From DASZIT01 sp963709665 (lineage in GTDB: Bacteria > Actinomycetota > Acidimicrobiia > Acidimicrobiales > RAAP-2): 64,000 bases of DNA. The notes under the pieces are model-generated. The model saw only the letters and a list, made by a program, of their open reading frames with translations, was not told the DNA's origin and did not search any database. The stretch covers positions 62,001-126,000 of the forward strand of contig CAVPWU010000004.1 in assembly GCA_963709665.1 (NCBI GenBank), given 5' to 3'. This document shows positions 15,556-24,863 of the stretch, one piece after another. The position numbers and the translations under genes were made by a program. Positions within the stretch are counted from its first letter, which is position 1. Every line of letters starts with the position of its first letter.

Positions 15556-18500
15556 ATGCAACACGAACGATCCGCCTGGCGGCGTTTCAGCCGCCTGGGG
15601 ACATCTCTGACGGTTGCGATCGCAGCCATTGCCTCGATCGTCGGACTGGGGGCACTCGACGTGGCCCCAGCCTCGGCGGCCACCACCAATCTGAACGTGG
15701 TCTTCGCTATTCCCGTCCTCGGCGGCTGGGGGCAGGAATCGGTATCCGTCGGAGCCACCGGCCCCGCCACTGCCACGGCTGGGAGCACCTTCACCGATAC
15801 GTTCACCCCCACCCCCTTGGTGGTCCCGACATCGGAGACCTTCGCCGGGGAGACGGCGACCGTCAACGACCTGCTGGGTCTGCAGTACTTCATTCCGATC
15901 CCGGCCAACTCGACCTACGTGTCGTCGTCGCTCTCGTCGGGGACCGCCACGTTCTCCGGCGGATCGGTGCCCTACACGGTGACTTACTGCACGGCGGCCA
16001 GCACGTCCTGCAACGCTACGGCGACCAGCTCCACCTTCGGCGGGAGCACGCCTACCCCCTATCTCGAGCTTGCCACGCCGGGCTACGGCAGCACGGCGAT
16101 CGCGGCTGACGAGATTCCGGCCGGGGTCACCGTCACCTTCCCGACGGTGTCGATCGATCTGACCGCCAGCGGCGCCGTCGGCTCGACGGTTGCGCCCGCC
16201 TTGAGCGAGTACGACTCGGCGGCCAACGCCACCGTGGTGGCTCTCGGTCTCACGCTGACCGAGCCGGTTCCCACCTACCCTGCTGCCGTGCTCACGACGG
16301 CGCAGGAGGCATCGGGACAGCCGGTCCCGCCGCCCCTGGTCACCCCCTTGGCCACCACCACCATCACCGCGGCCTCGACGGTCCCCGGCGCACCCACCGG
16401 CCTCACGGCCACCGCCGGTAACGCCTCGGCCTCCGTGGCGTTCACGGCGCCCGCCTCCAACGGAGGATCGGCCATCACCGGATACACGGTGACGGCGGTG
16501 GACTCCACCAACGCGGCGCGTGGCGGGCAGACCGCTACGGGGACGACCAGTCCACTCACCGTGTCCGGCCTGACCAACGGTGACAGCTACACCTTCACGG
16601 CGGTGGCGACCAACGCCATCGGCAACTCGGTGGCCTCGGCCCCGTCCAACTCGGTGACGCCGACAGCCCCGGCCACCGTGCCGGGGGCTCCCACCATCGG
16701 GACGGCCACCGCCGGGAACGCCTCGGCGACGGTCACCTGGACGGCACCCGCCTCCAACGGCGGCAGTGCCATCACCGGCTACGTCATCACCCCGTCGTCC
16801 GGCTCGCCGGTGACGGTGGGGAACGTCACCAGTGACACCCTGACCGGCCTCACCAACGGGACCGCCTACACCTTCACGGTGGCGGCGATCAACGCGGTGG
16901 GCACCGGCCCGGCGTCGGCAGCGTCCAACTCGGTGACGCCGACAGCTCCGGCCACGGTGCCCGGCGCCCCGACCATCGGGACCGCCACGGCCGGCAACGC
17001 CTCGGCCACGGTCACCTGGACGGCGCCCGCCTCCAACGGCGGCAGTGCCATCACCGGGTACGTCATCACCCCGTCGTCCGGCTCGCCGGTCACCGTGGGC
17101 AATGTCACCAGTGACGTGGTCACCGGCCTCACCAACGGGACCGCCTACACCTTCAAGGTGGCGGCGATCAACGCGGTGGGCACCGGTGCCCAGTCGGCGG
17201 CCTCCAACTCGGTGACGCCGACGGCTCCGGCCACGGTGCCGGGGGCCCCCACCATCGGGACGGCCACCGCCGGCAACGCCTCGGCGACCGTCACCTGGAC
17301 GGCGCCTAGCTCCAACGGCGGCAGTGCCATCACCGGCTACGTCATCACCCCGTCGTCCGGCTCGCCGGTGACGGTGGGCAACGTGACGTCCGACACGCTG
17401 ACCGGTCTCACCAACGGGACGACGTACACCTTCACGGTGGCGGCGATCAACGCGGTGGGCACCGGCCCGGCGTCAGCAGCGTCCAACGCCGTGACCCCGG
17501 TGGCACCCGCCACAGTTCCGGGGGCCCCGACCATCGGGACCGCCACGGCCGGCAACGCCTCGGCCACGGTGAACTGGACGGCTCCCGCCTCCAACGGTGG
17601 AAGCCCGATCACCGGGTACGTGATCACCCCGTCGTCCGGCTCGCCGGTCACCGTCGGGAACGTCACCACCGACACCCTGACCGGCCTCACCAACGGGACC
17701 GCCTACACCTTCACGGTGGCGGCGATCAACGCGGTGGGCACCGGCCCGGCCTCGGCGGCCTCCAACTCGGTGACCCCGGAGCCGGCGACCACCGTGCCCA
17801 GCGCTCCCACCATCGGGACCGCCACCGCCGGCAACGCCTCGGCGACGGTCACCTGGACGGCCCCTGCCTCCAACGGCGGCTCGGCCATCACCGGGTACGT
17901 CATCACCCCGTCGTCCGGCTCGCCGGTCACCGTCGGGAACGTCACCAGTGACACCCTGACCGGTCTCACCAACGGGACCGCCTACACCTTCACGGTGGCG
18001 GCGATCAACGCGGTGGGCACCGGCCCGGCCTCGGCGGCCTCCAACTCGGTGACGCCGAACGCTCCGGCCACCGTTCCGGGGGCCCCGACCATCGGGACCG
18101 CCACCGCCGGCAACGCCTCGGCCACGGTCACCTGGACGGCTCCCGCCTCCAACGGCGGCAGTGCCATCACCGGGTACGTCATCACCCCGTCGTCCGGCTC
18201 TCCGGTCACCGTGGGCAATGTCACCAGTGACGTGGTCACCGGTCTCACCAACGGGACCGCCTACACCTTCACGGTGGCGGCGATCAACGCGGTGGGCACC
18301 GGCCCGGCCTCGGCGGCCTCCAACTCGGTGACGCCGGAGCCGGCGACCACCGTGCCGGGGGCTCCGACCATCGGGACGGCCACCGCCGGCAACGCCTCGG
18401 CCACGGTCACCTGGACGGCGCCTGCCTCCAACGGCGGCAGTGCCATCACCGGGTACGTCATCACCCCGTCGTCCGGCTCGCCGGTCACCGTGGGCAACGT

Positions 18501-19263
18501 GACCACCGACACCCTGACCGGCCTCACCAACGGGACCGCCTACACCTTCACGGTGGCGGCGATCAACGCGGTGGGCACCGGCCCGGCCTCGGCGGCCTCC
18601 AACTCGGTGACCCCGAACGCTCCGGCCACGGTGCCGGGGGCTCCCACCATCGGGACCGCCACCGCCGGCAACGCCTCGGCGACGGTCACCTGGACGGCGC
18701 CTGCCTCCAACGGCGGCAGTGCCATCACCGGCTACGTCATCACCCCGTCGTCCGGCTCGCCGGTCACCGTCGGGAACGTGACCAGTGACGTGGTCACCGG
18801 CCTCACCAACGGGACCGCCTACACCTTCACGGTGGCGGCGATCAACGCGGTGGGCACCGGCCCGGCCTCGGCAGCGTCCAACTCGGTGACGCCGGCGGCC
18901 TCCACCACCACGGTGCCCGGGGCCCCGACCATCAAGACGGTGACCGCCGGCAACGGCTCGGTCACCGTCACCTGGGCGGCCCCCGCCTCCAACGGTGGCT
19001 CGGCCATCACCGGGTACGTCATCACGCCGTATGTCGGCGGGGTCGCCAAGGCTCCGGTGACGGTCGGCAACGTGACCACCGACACGGTCACCGGCCTCAC
19101 CAACGGGACCGCCTACACCTTCAAGGTGGCGGCGATCAACGCGGTGGGCACCGGCGCCCAGTCGGCGGCCTCGGCCTCGGTCACCCCGACGGCCCCGAGC
19201 ATCTGCTCGGGCCTGCCGGCGTGGCTGGTCTTGCTGCTGAGGCTGCTCTTCCACATCTGCTGA
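15556..19263 (+). CDS. Giant secreted protein with ten tandem fibronectin type III domains
   Basis: The 1235-residue protein begins with a signal peptide (RLGTSLTVAIAAIASIVGLG, cleavage near PASAA). Residues about 40-270 form a unique Ser/Thr/Ala-rich domain I do not recognise. Then come ten FN3 domains: the first is divergent, eight are almost identical 93-residue units (each with VPGAPTIGTATAGNASATV, SNGGSAITGY and VAAINAVGTG), and the last is divergent. The C-terminus is a hydrophobic tail between two cysteines (CSGLPAWLVLLLRLLFHIC), perhaps a membrane or envelope anchor; there is no LPXTG motif. A role in adhesion or as a surface stalk is inferred. AAGGAGA precedes the ATG. Confidence 0.92.
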   Translation: MQHERSAWRRFSRLGTSLTVAIAAIASIVGLGALDVAPASAATTNLNVVFAIPVLGGWGQESVSVGATGPATATAGSTFTDTFTPTPLVVPTSETFAGETATVNDLLGLQYFIPIPANSTYVSSSLSSGTATFSGGSVPYTVTYCTAASTSCNATATSSTFGGSTPTPYLELATPGYGSTAIAADEIPAGVTVTFPTVSIDLTASGAVGSTVAPALSEYDSAANATVVALGLTLTEPVPTYPAAVLTTAQEASGQPVPPPLVTPLATTTITAASTVPGAPTGLTATAGNASASVAFTAPASNGGSAITGYTVTAVDSTNAARGGQTATGTTSPLTVSGLTNGDSYTFTAVATNAIGNSVASAPSNSVTPTAPATVPGAPTIGTATAGNASATVTWTAPASNGGSAITGYVITPSSGSPVTVGNVTSDTLTGLTNGTAYTFTVAAINAVGTGPASAASNSVTPTAPATVPGAPTIGTATAGNASATVTWTAPASNGGSAITGYVITPSSGSPVTVGNVTSDVVTGLTNGTAYTFKVAAINAVGTGAQSAASNSVTPTAPATVPGAPTIGTATAGNASATVTWTAPSSNGGSAITGYVITPSSGSPVTVGNVTSDTLTGLTNGTTYTFTVAAINAVGTGPASAASNAVTPVAPATVPGAPTIGTATAGNASATVNWTAPASNGGSPITGYVITPSSGSPVTVGNVTTDTLTGLTNGTAYTFTVAAINAVGTGPASAASNSVTPEPATTVPSAPTIGTATAGNASATVTWTAPASNGGSAITGYVITPSSGSPVTVGNVTSDTLTGLTNGTAYTFTVAAINAVGTGPASAASNSVTPNAPATVPGAPTIGTATAGNASATVTWTAPASNGGSAITGYVITPSSGSPVTVGNVTSDVVTGLTNGTAYTFTVAAINAVGTGPASAASNSVTPEPATTVPGAPTIGTATAGNASATVTWTAPASNGGSAITGYVITPSSGSPVTVGNVTTDTLTGLTNGTAYTFTVAAINAVGTGPASAASNSVTPNAPATVPGAPTIGTATAGNASATVTWTAPASNGGSAITGYVITPSSGSPVTVGNVTSDVVTGLTNGTAYTFTVAAINAVGTGPASAASNSVTPAASTTTVPGAPTIKTVTAGNGSVTVTWAAPASNGGSAITGYVITPYVGGVAKAPVTVGNVTTDTVTGLTNGTAYTFKVAAINAVGTGAQSAASASVTPTAPSICSGLPAWLVLLLRLLFHIC
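16675..18906 (+). repeat. Eight tandem 279-bp coding repeats
   Basis: Eight consecutive 279-bp units encode nearly identical FN3 domains. Unit starts differ by exactly 279 (for example 16675 and 16954). Differences are mainly synonymous, plus swaps at a few variable spots (TSDTLTG, TSDVVTG, TTDTLTG; linker TAPA, EPAT, NAPA). Such identity suggests recent duplication or ongoing recombination. Confidence 0.95.
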
Positions 19264-19285
19264 CTCCGCCAGTGAGCAAGTAGAG

Positions 19286-19347
19286 AGGAGGCGCCTACCC
19301 CCCGCCTCCTGGACGCGACCGGCCCCGGGGATCTCCCCGGGGCCGGT
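19286..19347 (+). terminator. Tandem strong hairpins after the fibronectin-III gene
   Basis: Hairpin one pairs AGGAGGCG (19286-19293) with CGCCTCCT (19303-19310). Hairpin two is a perfect 14-bp stem (19318-19331 with 19334-19347) with a 2-nt centre, very GC-rich. No long U-tract follows, as is common in high-GC actinobacteria. They lie 23 bp after the stop. Confidence 0.75.
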
Positions 19348-19413
19348 TCGTGCCCCCGGATATCGGCAACGGATGCGTGGGCACGGGTCCGACGGAACGG
19401 TGAGGAAGCTCCT

Positions 19414-19815
19414 GTGGATCGAAAGCGTGTTGGCGAGCGGGATGTCGCCGCTCTCTTCGCCGCCTACCTTGCCGGTGACAGCCTGGCGGTCATCGGGGCG
19501 CGTGAAGGGGTCACCGGTGAGCGGATCCGGCAGCTGTTCCGGGCCGCGGGCTTTCCTGCGCTGGCCAGCGCCCACACCGGCAGGCAGCGGAGCCACCAAC
19601 GCCGGGCCCAGCTCCGGGCCCCGGTCGTCGAGGCCTACGGACGCCTCGGGTCGATCGCCGGGGTGGCCCGACAGCTCGGTGTCTCCGAAGGCCTGGTGAA
19701 GTCGGTTCTGGCCGAGGCGGGGTGGAGCTCGTCCGCACCGCACCGATGGCCGTGGGTCCCGCCACGGGGCGGCTTCGAGTCGGAAGGGCGGAACCCGGTC
19801 CCACGGGCCTTCTGA
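19414..19815 (+). CDS. Small helix-turn-helix protein, function unknown
   Basis: This 133-residue basic protein starts at a GTG. Two helix-turn-helix-like segments are visible: residues about 10-45 (AALFAAYLAGDSLAVIG, then GERIRQLFRAAG, resembling sigma region 4 or homeodomain-like folds) and residues about 75-105 (SIAGVARQLGVSEGLVKSVL). The C-terminal 30 residues are Pro/Arg-rich and probably disordered. It may be a DNA-binding regulator. It lies alone between the FN3 gene and an acyltransferase, and I cannot assign a target. No signal peptide or membrane segment is seen. Confidence 0.6.
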   Translation: MDRKRVGERDVAALFAAYLAGDSLAVIGAREGVTGERIRQLFRAAGFPALASAHTGRQRSHQRRAQLRAPVVEAYGRLGSIAGVARQLGVSEGLVKSVLAEAGWSSSAPHRWPWVPPRGGFESEGRNPVPRAF

Positions 19816-20042
19816 ATTCGAGGAATCACCAGGTCGGGAGCGCTACCTGGCAAGGACGGCCCGGGGGGATAGATTGCCGAGACGGGCGCTCGGAGACCGA
19901 CGGATCAGAAGGGTGGGGACTCGGATCCCTCCGAACGCACCGGATCACCTCAGGTCAATGGCCTGGCGACGCCGAAGGCCGGACCGCCGACCTGGTCGAC
20001 AGCAGCTCGCGGAGGCCGGAAGCACCTCCCACCATCGGCGAG

Positions 20043-22019
20043 ATGGACGGATCGCCAGCCATGAACCAGCCAGACACGGGAGCCGGTCGCAATCGTGCCC
20101 TCGACGGCATCCGGGCGGTGTCGATCATCGGGATCATGGCCAACCACTCGCTCCTCGGGTGGGCCACCGGCGGGATCATCTCGGTCAACGTCTTCTTCGT
20201 GCTGTCGGGCTTCCTCATCACCGGGCTCCTGGTCAAGGAGTGGTCGAGGTCGGGCACGATCCGGCTCCGGGCCTTCTGGGCCCGGCGGGCGCGGCGGTTG
20301 CTGCCGGCCCTGCTGGTGCTGCTGGTCGGGATCGGGCTGTTCGCCTGGTTGATCGCCGCGCCCGACCAGCGCGCCGCCATCCGGGGCGACGCGCTGGCCA
20401 CCCTCCTGTATGTCGCCAACTGGCACCAGATCTTCTCGAACCAGTCCTACTTCGCCCTGTCGGCGGCGCCGTCGCCCCTCCTCCACACCTGGACGCTGGC
20501 CATCGAAGAGCAGTTCTACCTGGTGTGGCCGCTGGTGGTCCTGGGGATGCTCAAGCTCACCCGCCGCCTCCGCCCCCTGCTGGCGCTCTCCGTGGTGGCC
20601 GCGGTGGCGTCGGCGATCTGGATGGGCGTCCTGTTCCACCCGGGCGCCGACCCGAGCCGGATCTACTACGGCACCGATACCCGGGCCCAGGACGTGCTGG
20701 TCGGGGCCTGCCTGGCCCTGGCGCTGGCCCTCCGGCCGGAGTGGGCTCCCACCGCCCCGGCCCGGCGCTGGCTGGCCGCCCTCACCGTGGCGGCCGCCGC
20801 GGGCTTCGCCGCCGTCTGGGTGGGGGCCGGGGTGTCGTCGGCGTTCGTGTTCCGCGGCGGGTTCTTCCTGGCCGACGTGCTCGTCGCCCTGGTGATCCTC
20901 GGGGTGGTGGCCGCCTCGCGCACCCTCCCGGCCCGGGCGCTCGGCTGGCGCCCGCTGGCCTACATCGGCACCATCTCCTACAGCCTCTATCTCTGGCACT
21001 GGCCGGTGTTCCTCGTGGTCAACACGGCGCGGACCGGGCTGTCGGGGTGGCAGCTGTTCGCCGTCCGGTCGGTGATCGCCGGTGTCATCGCCGCGGCCTC
21101 CACCCACTTCATCGAGCTGCCGGTCCGTCAGGGGACGTTCCGGTCGTGGCGGATCTGGGCGGTCACCCCGGTGGCCCTGGTCATCGTGGTCGGGGCCATC
21201 CTCGGCGGGACCGTCACCCCGGCGGTGGCCGACGTGGCCAGCCCGGTCACCGGTCTGACCCCGACCCAGACCCAGGCCCTCCAGCACCGGGGCGCCTTCG
21301 GGCCGTCGCCGACCAGATTCCTCCTGCTGGGGGACTCCCAGGCGCTGACCCTCGGGGTCGGGCTGTCGGTGGACGAGCGGCGGTGGGGTGTGCAACTCGA
21401 CGACCAGGGGCAGATCGGCTGCGACTTCGACGAGGGGCTGCCCGACACTCCGCCGGTCGAGATCCGGGGCGGTGGAGGCCCCCCCGGTCCGCTCGAGGGG
21501 GGGTGCCACGGTTGGCCCGCCACCTGGTCCGCCATGGTCGGGACCGAGCACCCCGCCGTGGTGGGGCTGTTGATGGGGCGGTGGGAGGTGTTCGACCACG
21601 AACTCGACGGCCGGTGGACCCATGTCGGCGAGCCGGACTGGGACGCCCATCTGCTGGCGGCCATGAACCAGGCGGTGGACGTCCTCTCCTCCCGGGGTGC
21701 GGCCGTGGTGCTGTTCACCACCCCGTACTGCTCACCGCTCTCCGGTGACGACCCCAACGGCGTCGAGTACGTGGAGAACCAGCCCGCACGGGTGGACGCC
21801 TACAACGCCCTGGTCCGGCAGGTGGCCGCCGAACATCCGGGAACGGTCACCGTCTTCGATCTCAACCAGGCCTTGACCGTGACGAAGGACGTCTACACGC
21901 CGACCGTCGACGGCGTGGTGGCGAGGTCCTCGGACGGCATCCACATCACGCTGGCCGGCGGCGAGCTGCTGCGCAGCCGCATCCTCCCGGTCGTCGACCA
22001 GCTGGCGCTGTCCAGGTAG
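20043..22019 (+). CDS. Membrane O-acyltransferase (AT3/OafA) with C-terminal SGNH domain
   Basis: The protein is about 658 residues from the ATG at 20043; an ATG at 20061 is also possible. The AT3 domain spans about 15-400 with some ten helices and the family motifs IMANHSLLGW, FFVLSGFLITGLL, LLHTWTLAIEEQFYLVWPL and SYSLYLWHWPVF. The extracellular SGNH hydrolase-like domain has the nucleophile block LLLGDSQAL and a distal SSDGIHIT block carrying the Asp/His pair. Such proteins O-acetylate cell-surface polysaccharides or lipids. A second homologous protein is encoded at 22751. The substrate is unknown. Confidence 0.9.
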   Translation: MDGSPAMNQPDTGAGRNRALDGIRAVSIIGIMANHSLLGWATGGIISVNVFFVLSGFLITGLLVKEWSRSGTIRLRAFWARRARRLLPALLVLLVGIGLFAWLIAAPDQRAAIRGDALATLLYVANWHQIFSNQSYFALSAAPSPLLHTWTLAIEEQFYLVWPLVVLGMLKLTRRLRPLLALSVVAAVASAIWMGVLFHPGADPSRIYYGTDTRAQDVLVGACLALALALRPEWAPTAPARRWLAALTVAAAAGFAAVWVGAGVSSAFVFRGGFFLADVLVALVILGVVAASRTLPARALGWRPLAYIGTISYSLYLWHWPVFLVVNTARTGLSGWQLFAVRSVIAGVIAAASTHFIELPVRQGTFRSWRIWAVTPVALVIVVGAILGGTVTPAVADVASPVTGLTPTQTQALQHRGAFGPSPTRFLLLGDSQALTLGVGLSVDERRWGVQLDDQGQIGCDFDEGLPDTPPVEIRGGGGPPGPLEGGCHGWPATWSAMVGTEHPAVVGLLMGRWEVFDHELDGRWTHVGEPDWDAHLLAAMNQAVDVLSSRGAAVVLFTTPYCSPLSGDDPNGVEYVENQPARVDAYNALVRQVAAEHPGTVTVFDLNQALTVTKDVYTPTVDGVVARSSDGIHITLAGGELLRSRILPVVDQLALSR

Positions 22020-22039
22020 CGGGCGGGTCCGGCGCCCGC
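22019..22039. terminator. Hairpin between convergent acyltransferase and ohr genes
   Basis: GCGGGCG (22019-22025) pairs with CGCCCGC (22033-22039) across a 7-nt loop, overlapping the acyltransferase stop. It sits 8 bp from the end of the convergent ohr gene, so it could serve both. Confidence 0.5.
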
Positions 22040-22047
22040 CGGCCCGG

Positions 22048-22506
22048 TCAGCGGTGCTCGGGGACGGTGGTCGACACCGCGTGGCCGTTGGCCATCAGGC
22101 CCACCTCGATGTTCCCGCGGGTGGCATTGGAGTAGGGGCACACCTCGTGGGCGGCGGACACGATCGAGATGGCACGCTCGGGGTCGTCGACTCCGGGGAG
22201 CGAGACGTCGAGCGCCACCGCCACCGTGAACCCCCGGGTCTCGGTGGTGATCAGGCTCACCTCCGAGTCGATGGCCACGGCACCGAGGTCCACCTGCTCG
22301 CGACGTCCGACGACGCCGAGCGCTCCTTCGAAGCAGGCGGCATATCCCACCGCGAAGAGCTGCTCCGGGTTGGTGCCTCCACCTTCGCCGCCCATCTCGG
22401 TGGGGGTGCGGAGCTGGACGTCGAGGGCCCCGTCCCCCGTCACCCCGTGACCGTGCTCACGGCCGCCTTCGACATGGGCCCGAGCTGTGTACAGCGATTT
22501 CGGCAT
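22048..22506 (-). CDS. ohr: Organic hydroperoxide resistance protein, Ohr/OsmC family
   Basis: The protein is 152 residues from the ATG at 22506, preceded by GGAG; a longer frame to 22911 has no family support. The two redox cysteines are in YAACFEGAL and in HEVCPYSNATRGN, and the latter is the signature of the Ohr branch. The conserved active-site arginine segment also fits (LDVQLRTP). Ohr reduces organic and fatty-acid hydroperoxides with two catalytic cysteines reduced by lipoylated proteins, in the cytoplasm. No neighbouring OhrR gene is present. The gene is divergent from the second acyltransferase. Confidence 0.93.
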   Translation of the reverse strand: MPKSLYTARAHVEGGREHGHGVTGDGALDVQLRTPTEMGGEGGGTNPEQLFAVGYAACFEGALGVVGRREQVDLGAVAIDSEVSLITTETRGFTVAVALDVSLPGVDDPERAISIVSAAHEVCPYSNATRGNIEVGLMANGHAVSTTVPEHR

Positions 22507-22750
22507 CGGTTGGCTCCTCTCGGTCGTCTCCCTCGGGGACGTTATCCGGGACGGTGAGCATGCGGGACGGCCGGACCGGCCCCACCAGAGGGGGCGGACC
22601 CGAGGGGCCCCGGGGGCATCAGCCCCGCGCTCGGTGCCGATACAGTGATCGCCGGCGCCGACAGGCGACTCGGGGGCGACGGATGGAGACCGCTCCGGCC
22701 CGACGGGGAGGACGTCGCTGACACCCGGCAAACGGACCGAGGAGCCGGGA

Positions 22751-24850
22751 GTGCAACCAGATGACCCGAAGCCCCGACACCGACCCCAGTCGGGCCTCCG
22801 GCCGGTGAACGGGGGCCACCACCCCGGCCTGACCGGGCGACCCTCGGCCACCGGCAAGGAGCGGATCCTCTCCCTCGACGGGCTGCGGGCTGTGGCCCTG
22901 CTCATCATCATGGGCTACCACTTCGGGCTGGGATGGCTCCAGGGGGGCTTCTTCAGCCTGGATATCTTCTACGTGCTGTCCGGCTACCTGATCACCGGGC
23001 TGCTCCTCGGGGAGTACCGGAGACGTCATGCCGTCAAGCTGTCGGCCTTCTGGCTCCGGCGGGCCCGCCGGCTGCTGCCCGCCCTGCTCGTCGTGCTGGT
23101 GGTGGTGACCCTGATGGTCCGCTTCGCCGAGCCGGCCGGCCTCTACCCCGACTTCCGGATGAGCGCTCTGTCCGCACTCTTCTACTTCTCCAACTGGTGG
23201 CAGATCGGCGCCCAGAGCGGCTACTTCTTCGCCACCGGCCCGGTCTACCCGCTCACCCACACCTGGTCGTTGGCGGTGGAGGAGCAGTTCTACCTGATCT
23301 GGCCGCTGGTGGTCCTCGCCGTCATGAAGCTGTCGGGCACCTTCCGGCGCGGGCTGCGGAACCTGTTGGTGGTCTCGGCCGTGGGAGCGGTGGCCTCGAT
23401 CGTCGAGATGGCCCTGCTCTACAGCCCCTCCGCCAACATGACCCGGCTCTACTTCGGAACCGACACCCACGCCCAGTCCATTCTGATCGGAGCGGTGCTG
23501 GCCTGCGGGTTGACCATCATCGAGGGACGCCGGGGAAACGAGGGGATGGCGCCGGCGGCCACCTCGCCCCGGCTGCGCGGGCTGCTCACGGTGCTGGGGC
23601 TGGCCGGTCTGGCCGGAACGCTGGTCCTCTCCTACACCCAGAAGGGGTCCACCAGCTTCGCCTTCCACGGCGGGTTCGCCCTGTCCGCCCTGTCCGCCGC
23701 CGCCATCATCGTCGGATCGGTGTGCGTCCCCCGGGGGCCCTTGGCCGGCGTGCTGTCGCTGCCCCCCCTGGTGTGGATGGGCACCGTGTCCTACGGCGCC
23801 TACCTCTGGCACTACCCCGTGTTCATCTACCTCGACTCCGCCCGGACCGGCCAGACCGGCCCGGCGCTGCTGGCCGTGCGGTTCGGGGCCACCTTCTCGC
23901 TGGCCGCCGTGAGCTTCTACCTGATCGAACGACCGGTGATGGAGGGGAGGTTCTGGCGGTCGGTGAAGGCGGTGGGGCCGGCGGTGGCCCTGACGGCGGT
24001 GACGGTGGCGGTCATCGTGGTCGGGACGGTGGTGCCGGCCACCGCCGCGGTGCCGGTGGTCCGGTTCGCCGGGTCGGCCACCACCCGGACACCTCCCCAG
24101 GTGGTGGTGCTCGGGGACAGCCTGGGCTACACCCTGGCCTTTCCCCTCCAGGCCACCGCTCCGGCAGGGACCACGGTGGTCAACGGCGGGCTGTTCGGCT
24201 GCGGCCTGGTCATCGGTGTCAACGCCTCCAACAACCCACCGGCTCCCGAGCTGGCCATGTTCCCGGCCTGCAACTCGGCGACACCGGCGGCGCAGCAGTG
24301 GCCCGCCCTCGACACCAAGGTGGTGGCCGGCACCGCCCCCGGCGATCTCGTGCTGTTCGTGGCCGGCACCTGGGAGGTCCAGGACGTTCTCCGCGACGGT
24401 CGCTGGACCAACATCGAGCAGCCGGCCGATCAGCGCTACCTGCTCGGCCAGATGCGCAAGGCGGTGGCGATCAGCACCGCCCACGGCGCCCACCTCGACT
24501 TCACCACCCTGCCGGCGCTGGACTCCGGCGCCTACTTCCACGAGGCCCCCCTCCCCGAGGACTCGTCGGCCCGGCGGGTGATCTACGACCGGCTGATCCA
24601 CGAGGTGGCGGCCGAGTTCCCCGGCCGGGTGGGGGTCATCGACTACGGGGCTGTTCTCTCGCCGGGCGGCGTCTTCACCGAGTACATCGGCGGGGTGCAG
24701 GTCCGGACGCCCGACGGGGTGCACACCCCGGTCTACGCCCCGGGCAACGTCTACGCCGGCAACTCCACCGCCGCGGTGGCCCACGCCTTCTACAACTGGC
24801 TGTCGCCCCGGCTGTGGCCGCTGATCGTGGGGTCCGACCCGGGCGGTTAG
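22751..24850 (+). CDS. Membrane O-acyltransferase (AT3/OafA) with C-terminal SGNH domain, second copy
   Basis: The 699-residue protein starts at a GTG preceded by GAGGAG. A cytoplasmic tail of about 38 residues precedes the AT3 domain with motifs LDGLRAVALL, IMGYHFGLGW, FYVLSGYLITGLL, LTHTWSLAVEEQFYLIWPL and SYGAYLWHYPVF. The SGNH domain has VVLGDSLGYTL and the distal TPDGVHTP block. It is homologous to the protein at 20043 but clearly diverged, so the two probably modify different acceptors. Both lie on the plus strand with ohr inserted between on the opposite strand, so they are not one transcript. Confidence 0.9.
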   Translation: MQPDDPKPRHRPQSGLRPVNGGHHPGLTGRPSATGKERILSLDGLRAVALLIIMGYHFGLGWLQGGFFSLDIFYVLSGYLITGLLLGEYRRRHAVKLSAFWLRRARRLLPALLVVLVVVTLMVRFAEPAGLYPDFRMSALSALFYFSNWWQIGAQSGYFFATGPVYPLTHTWSLAVEEQFYLIWPLVVLAVMKLSGTFRRGLRNLLVVSAVGAVASIVEMALLYSPSANMTRLYFGTDTHAQSILIGAVLACGLTIIEGRRGNEGMAPAATSPRLRGLLTVLGLAGLAGTLVLSYTQKGSTSFAFHGGFALSALSAAAIIVGSVCVPRGPLAGVLSLPPLVWMGTVSYGAYLWHYPVFIYLDSARTGQTGPALLAVRFGATFSLAAVSFYLIERPVMEGRFWRSVKAVGPAVALTAVTVAVIVVGTVVPATAAVPVVRFAGSATTRTPPQVVVLGDSLGYTLAFPLQATAPAGTTVVNGGLFGCGLVIGVNASNNPPAPELAMFPACNSATPAAQQWPALDTKVVAGTAPGDLVLFVAGTWEVQDVLRDGRWTNIEQPADQRYLLGQMRKAVAISTAHGAHLDFTTLPALDSGAYFHEAPLPEDSSARRVIYDRLIHEVAAEFPGRVGVIDYGAVLSPGGVFTEYIGGVQVRTPDGVHTPVYAPGNVYAGNSTAAVAHAFYNWLSPRLWPLIVGSDPGG

Positions 24851-24863
24851 CGGCCGATCCCGA

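Noticed and set aside
16675..18906. 279-bp repeats considered as a mobile or integron-like array
   Set aside because: All units are in frame inside one coding sequence and encode FN3 domains.
17473..19743. 756-codon minus-strand frame opposite the FN3 repeats
   Set aside because: Repetitive Arg/Gly/Asp/His-rich translation produced by the repeats; the plus-strand FN3 reading is the real one.
22507..22911. N-terminal extension of the Ohr frame
   Set aside because: The family starts at the ATG at 22506 with a ribosome binding site; the extension has no similarity and would leave little room for promoters.
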